From positions 1 to 17,241 of the forward strand of contig JBAUTF010000352.1 of NCBI GenBank assembly GCA_049582065.1: DNA of 17,241 nt, written 5' to 3'. Position numbers and translations under genes: made by a program. The first letter of the stretch is position 1. Every line of letters begins with the position of its first letter. This document shows positions 13,715 through 17,241 of the stretch, piece by piece. Below the pieces are notes generated by a model. It was not told where the DNA came from. It did no database searches and saw only the letters and a list, made by a program, of their open reading frames with translations. Source of the DNA: DATKSS01 sp049582065 (lineage in GTDB: Bacteria; Chloroflexota; Dormibacteria; Dormibacterales; Dormibacteraceae).

Positions 13715-14854
13715 ATGCGGTTTGCCATCGACGTCACCGCCTGCTGGCGGCCCCGGCGGGTCGGCATGTCGACCGTCGCCATCGAGCTGTCCAGGGCCCT
13801 GATCGCTCGTCGCGGCAAAGACGACGTCACGCTCCTTTGCAGCCGCGAGCGGCCGGCCGCTCTCGCGGGTCTCGATTGCGACGCTGTGCTGTCGCCTTAC
13901 CGCCACGAGCTCGTGCTCAAAACGAGGTGGCTGCCCGCGATGGAGGCTCAGCTCGAGTGCGATGCCATCCTTTATCCATACTGGCCGAGCCCCCCCATGC
14001 GTCGACACGATGCACCGCCAGCTGCGGTGTTCGTGCACGACCTCGCGTTCCGCATGACTCCCTCAGAGGTGCCCTGGCAGCAGCGCGCCTATTTCCGGAT
14101 GGTGCTCCCGCCCGCGCTGCGTAATGCTGCGGCTGTCCTGGTGCCGTCGGAGTCAACGCGCCGCGACCTCCTCGAGCTCTACAGGGTCCCGGGGCTTGAC
14201 CCCAGGGTCGAGGTCGTTCCGGAAGGCCTGCCGCCGGCCGTGCCGGCGGGCCCTCTGCCAGAAGGCATCCAACCGGGTTTCATCCTTGCGGTCGGGACCG
14301 TCGAGCCCCGCAAGAACTACCCTCGCCTGCTCGCCGCCTTCCGGCAGCTGCGCGGCCGCCACGGTGCGCTGCCGTTCATCATCAACGGGCGCCCGGGTGT
14401 GCCACAGCTCGTCATCGCAGGGCGGCCCGGGTGGGCATACGGCGACACGCTGCAGCGCATCGCCGCCGAGCCGGGAGTCCGATATCTGGGCCATGTCGAC
14501 GAGCCCACGCTGACCGCCCTGTATCAATCGGCCTCGGTGCTGGCGTTCCCGAGCCTATATGAAGGCTTCGGCCTCCCATTGCTCGAAGCGATGGCGCACG
14601 GTGTTCCGGCGGTGGTCGGCGCCGCGGGCGCGCTTCCGGAGCTGGCGCTGGGCGCCGCCATCGCGGTCAAGCCGGATGACGTCAGCGCGATCGCCGGCGG
14701 CCTTGAGCGCTTGCTCGCCGATGAATCGCTGCGCCGCAAGCTCGGCGCCGAGGGCAAGCGGCTCGCCGCTACCTATACGTGGGACCAGGCCGCCGAGCGA
14801 ACGCTTGCGGTGCTGCGACGGATCGGCGCGCAACCTCAGCGTAAAGTCGCTTAG
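13715..14854 (+). CDS. Glycosyltransferase family 4 (GT-B fold)
   Basis: 379 aa from ATG 13715 (MRFAIDVTACWRPRRVGM), a typical GT4 N-terminus with the early glycine-containing acceptor loop. An upstream in-frame ATG at 13622 would add 31 residues of no family character and is less likely. The C-terminal Rossmann domain carries the donor-binding signatures: LAVGTVEPRKNY, GHVDEPTLTALY, and YEGFGLPLLEAMAHGVP with the two family glutamates (EGFGLPLLE). It probably transfers a hexose from a nucleotide sugar to a cell-surface polysaccharide, lipid or other glycan; donor and acceptor cannot be told from sequence. There is no signal peptide or membrane helix, so it should act on the cytoplasmic face of the membrane. 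Its stop is followed at once by the GTG of the next gene, so it heads a sugar operon. Confidence 0.9.
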   Translation: MRFAIDVTACWRPRRVGMSTVAIELSRALIARRGKDDVTLLCSRERPAALAGLDCDAVLSPYRHELVLKTRWLPAMEAQLECDAILYPYWPSPPMRRHDAPPAAVFVHDLAFRMTPSEVPWQQRAYFRMVLPPALRNAAAVLVPSESTRRDLLELYRVPGLDPRVEVVPEGLPPAVPAGPLPEGIQPGFILAVGTVEPRKNYPRLLAAFRQLRGRHGALPFIINGRPGVPQLVIAGRPGWAYGDTLQRIAAEPGVRYLGHVDEPTLTALYQSASVLAFPSLYEGFGLPLLEAMAHGVPAVVGAAGALPELALGAAIAVKPDDVSAIAGGLERLLADESLRRKLGAEGKRLAATYTWDQAAERTLAVLRRIGAQPQRKVA

Positions 14855-16501
14855 GTGGGACGGCGTTTGGGCGAGCGGATACCTGTGCTCGCGATTCTCG
14901 ACGGCAGCGAGCACGACTACGCGCGCATGGCCCGGCCGCTGCTCCGATCGCTGGACGCCACGCGGCATTTCCACGTTGACACCGTCACTAAACAAGAGGA
15001 CCTCCGGCCTGCGGGCCATAGGGTCGTGCTCGCCGCCAGCGACCAGGCGCTTCACCCCGGGCAGGCCGAGGAGATCTCTGAGTTCGTGCGCCGAGGCGGC
15101 GGGCTGATCTTGCTCCACGGCACCCTGGCCGCCTGGTCGTCGAGCGGAGAGCTCGGCGACCTGGCCCGCTGGGCTCCCGGCGGTGCGGGCCGCCCGACTG
15201 AGCTCGTCATCACGCCGGACCAGTCCCATCCGCTGACGCAGAGGCTTGGCTCCGAATGGAAGGTCCGCGACGAGCTCTACCTGTCCGAAGGTCCTCCGAG
15301 CGGAGACGCGAACGTCCTGCTTCGCTCGAGGTGGCGATTCACCGACCAGGTCGTCGCATACGAACGACGTCACGGCGAAGGGCGTTTCGTTTACCTCGGG
15401 CTGGGCGACGACCCTTCGACGTATGCGGACGAGAGATTCCAGGTGCTCGTGCATCGCGCGCTGCTCCTGGCGTCCGGGGTTCAGCCCGCCGCGCCCGTCG
15501 GCGTCGGGCTCGTGGGCTATGGCGCGATCGCCCGAGACCACGCAGCCGCAATCGCCGCGACGCCTGGATTGCGGCTGGCAGGTGTGTGCGACCTGTCCGC
15601 AGAGCGAAGAGACCAGGCGCACCGCGATTGGGCTGTCCGCACGCATGCCAGCAGCGAGGAGATGCTCGAGGACGCGGAGGTCGGCCTCGTGGTGGTCGGG
15701 ACGCCGCCCAGCGCGCACGCCGACTCGGTCCTTGCGGCGCTCGCGGCCGGCAAGCATGTGGTCTGCGAGAAGCCGTTTGCACTGAGGGTGGAAGAGGTCG
15801 ACCGCATGATTGGCGCGGCCTCGGCCCGCGACCTTGTGCTCACCGTGTACCAGAGCCGCCGCTGGGACCCCGATTACATTGCCATGCGAGACGTCGTGCG
15901 GTCTGGCCGCATCGGCGAGGTCTTCTACATGGAGTCGTTCATCGGCGACTACTCGCATCCATGCGACTTCTGGCACAGCCACGAGCCGATCTCAGGAGGG
16001 ACCATCTACGACTGGGGTTCGCATTACTTCGACTGGATCCTCCAGCTGTTCCCGGACAACGTGCGCTCGATTTCCGCCGTGGCCCACAAGCGCGTTTGGT
16101 ACGACGTCACCAACGCGGACCAGGTGCGGGTCGACCTCACCTTCGCCGGCGGAGCCCAGGCAAGCTTCCTGCAATCTCACATCGCAGCCGCCTTGAAGCC
16201 AAAGTGGTACGTGCTCGGCACCGAGGGCGCGCTGGTGGGAGAGTGGCAAGCCGAGAGCGTGCCGGCGGACTTTCCCGCGCGCGTCAAGGTGATGCGGCCG
16301 GCCGGTGCCGGTTCTCACGAAGAGTTGCTGATTCTGCCTGCGCGCGACGACCAGGGTTTCTACCGCAACCTAGCGGACCATCTCGCGTGGGATGAACCAC
16401 TGGCCGTGACACCCGAGGAGGCGCGACGCACGGTCGCCGTGATGGAGGCGGCCACGCATTCGATCGCCCGTGGCGGTGCTCCGATCGAGGTCGACATATA
16501 G
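14855..16501 (+). CDS. ThuA-like domain fused to Gfo/Idh/MocA oxidoreductase
   Basis: 548 aa from GTG 14855, directly after the glycosyltransferase TAG; TTG 14867 or GTG 14885 are other possible starts. Residues about 8-208 resemble ThuA (trehalose-utilisation, glutamine-amidotransferase-like fold): EEISEFVRRGGGLILLHGT, then RHGEGRFVYLGLGDD and HRALLLASG. Residues about 215-548 are a complete Gfo/Idh/MocA NAD(P)-dependent dehydrogenase: dinucleotide loop GLVGYGAIA (Gly221, Gly223), CEKPF with catalytic Lys306, and GGTIYDWGSHYFDW with Asp386 and His390. Family knowledge: these enzymes oxidise, reduce or epimerise sugars and inositols. ThuA-like proteins sit in sugar-utilisation operons, and some act in 3-keto-sugar metabolism. 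The fusion suggests successive steps on one sugar, but the substrate is not known. Both halves look intact, with no frameshift between them. Confidence 0.9.
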   Translation: MGRRLGERIPVLAILDGSEHDYARMARPLLRSLDATRHFHVDTVTKQEDLRPAGHRVVLAASDQALHPGQAEEISEFVRRGGGLILLHGTLAAWSSSGELGDLARWAPGGAGRPTELVITPDQSHPLTQRLGSEWKVRDELYLSEGPPSGDANVLLRSRWRFTDQVVAYERRHGEGRFVYLGLGDDPSTYADERFQVLVHRALLLASGVQPAAPVGVGLVGYGAIARDHAAAIAATPGLRLAGVCDLSAERRDQAHRDWAVRTHASSEEMLEDAEVGLVVVGTPPSAHADSVLAALAAGKHVVCEKPFALRVEEVDRMIGAASARDLVLTVYQSRRWDPDYIAMRDVVRSGRIGEVFYMESFIGDYSHPCDFWHSHEPISGGTIYDWGSHYFDWILQLFPDNVRSISAVAHKRVWYDVTNADQVRVDLTFAGGAQASFLQSHIAAALKPKWYVLGTEGALVGEWQAESVPADFPARVKVMRPAGAGSHEELLILPARDDQGFYRNLADHLAWDEPLAVTPEEARRTVAVMEAATHSIARGGAPIEVDI

Positions 16502-17241
16502 CGGAGCGCATCGGTTGGGGCGTGCTCGGCGCCGCCTGGATCGCGGGCGCGGCGGTGCTGCCTGCCATCGCGGCATCGTCCAACGGCAGGCTGATCGCAA
16601 TCGCGAGCAAGGACTCTACCCGGGCGAGGAAGATGGCTTCGCCCTACCCGGACCTTCGTGTGCTCGACTCCTACGACGCGGTGCTGGCGGATCCGAGCGT
16701 CGACGCTGTGTACGTGCCGCTGGTGAACAGTTCGCACAAGGAATGGACGTTGCGCGCTCTCGAGGCCGGCAAACACGTTCTCTGCGAGAAGCCCCTCGCC
16801 ATGAACGCGCCGGAGGCCGAGGTGATGGCCGCTGCCGCGGAATCGTCGGGCAGGCTCTTGATGGAGGCTTTCATGTATCGCTACCAACCCAGGATCGCCT
16901 CGCTGGTCGCGGGCCTTCGCGACGCGCTTTATGTGCAGGCAAGTTTCGGATTCGGGCTCGATGACGCCTCCAACTACCGCCTTCAGCGCGAGCTTGGCGG
17001 CGGCGCGCTGCTCGACGTCGGGTGCTACGTCGTCAGCGTCGCGCGCTGGATCCTCGGCGAGCCCTCGCACGTGCTCGCCCGCTCCAGGTTTTCCGGTGGC
17101 GTCGACATGACGACGAGCGCGCTGCTGCAGTTCGACGGGGGCGAGACCGCAGCAGTGTGGGCCAGCTTCGAATCGCCGGAGGAACAGGACCTGACCGTGG
17201 TCATGCGAGAGGGCGTCGAACGGCTCGAGCGCCCGTTCACG
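16498..17241 (+). CDS. Second Gfo/Idh/MocA dehydrogenase, apparent ATA start (3' end beyond window)
   Basis: The frame is open from 16396 to the right edge; 248 codons are seen if translation starts at ATA 16498. Motifs: GWGVLGAAWIA (NAD(P)-binding loop), CEKPLAMN with the catalytic Lys, MEAFMYRYQP, and GGGALLDVGCYVV. Tyr instead of His in the last motif is usual in the branch with glucose-fructose oxidoreductase and D-xylose/dihydrodiol dehydrogenase. No ATG, GTG or TTG exists in frame before GTG 16522, which lies inside the first beta-strand/Gly-loop and would remove part of the fold. ATA 16498 overlaps the previous TAG (ATATAG) and has GAGG 5 nt before it, giving MAERIGWGVLGAAW, a normal family N-terminus. 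It acts in the same operon as the ThuA-dehydrogenase fusion; the substrate is unknown. The family call is firm; the start is inferred. Confidence 0.88.
   Translation, partial: MAERIGWGVLGAAWIAGAAVLPAIAASSNGRLIAIASKDSTRARKMASPYPDLRVLDSYDAVLADPSVDAVYVPLVNSSHKEWTLRALEAGKHVLCEKPLAMNAPEAEVMAAAAESSGRLLMEAFMYRYQPRIASLVAGLRDALYVQASFGFGLDDASNYRLQRELGGGALLDVGCYVVSVARWILGEPSHVLARSRFSGGVDMTTSALLQFDGGETAAVWASFESPEEQDLTVVMREGVERLERPFT

Noticed and set aside
14555..15982. Minus-strand frame of 475 codons and plus-strand frame 15256-16395 (379 codons)
   Set aside because: Both lie over the ThuA-dehydrogenase gene, whose frame shows complete family motifs; these are shadows.
1..17241. CRISPR array, tRNA/rRNA genes, insertion sequences or phage genes
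   Set aside because: I saw no regularly spaced repeats, no tRNA-like cloverleaf, no transposase motifs and no terminal inverted repeats in the window.

Overview
The window is GC-rich throughout, with dense, tightly packed genes, several GTG/TTG starts and 4-base stop/start overlaps. The gene content (CpaF-type secretion ATPase, partner-switching regulators, large histidine kinases, a Ser/Thr kinase, sugar-metabolism dehydrogenases) and the apparent leaderless promoters fit a free-living soil or water bacterium of a high-GC lineage, such as terrestrial Chloroflexota/Dormibacterota or Actinomycetota. That placement is an inference from style and content only; there is no rRNA or marker gene here.

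Left part (minus strand, 5288 down to 1): five tightly spaced genes that look like one operon. In transcription order they are a STAS anti-anti-sigma-type protein, an RsbW-type ATPase, a very small protein that is only a histidine-kinase dimerisation/phosphoacceptor domain, a REC-GGDEF response regulator, and a very long protein running off the left edge. The long protein is the most striking thing in the window. It is one uninterrupted reading frame of at least 1058 codons joining a complete CpaF/TadA secretion ATPase to a class III adenylate cyclase domain with all six canonical catalytic residues. Its reading frame is open at the window edge, so it must be read directly from the sequence.

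Middle part: diverging from the STAS gene is a REC-PP2C (RsbU/SpoIIE-type) phosphatase, the expected partner of the STAS protein. Convergent with it and overlapping by 14 bp is a membrane hybrid histidine kinase (HisKA-HATPase-REC-REC). Diverging from that is a second plus-strand operon of a membrane PAS-GAF-PAS histidine kinase, a single-domain response regulator, and a Ser/Thr protein kinase with a C-terminal V4R-like (BchJ/XylR-N-like) domain. A strong hairpin terminator ends this operon.

Right part: after a 366-bp non-coding stretch with further hairpins and repeats comes a plus-strand sugar gene set. It holds a GT4 glycosyltransferase, a ThuA::Gfo/Idh/MocA fusion, and a second Gfo/Idh/MocA dehydrogenase cut by the right edge. 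The last gene has no ATG/GTG/TTG where its start must be and seems to begin at an ATA overlapping the previous stop.

Working model (inference): the REC-PP2C phosphatase, STAS protein and RsbW-type kinase form a partner switch. Because no sigma factor is present, its output may pass through the orphan phosphoacceptor domain and the REC-GGDEF protein to the secretion ATPase-cyclase, linking environmental signalling, c-di-GMP and cAMP to a Tad/Flp-type pilus or secretion machine.
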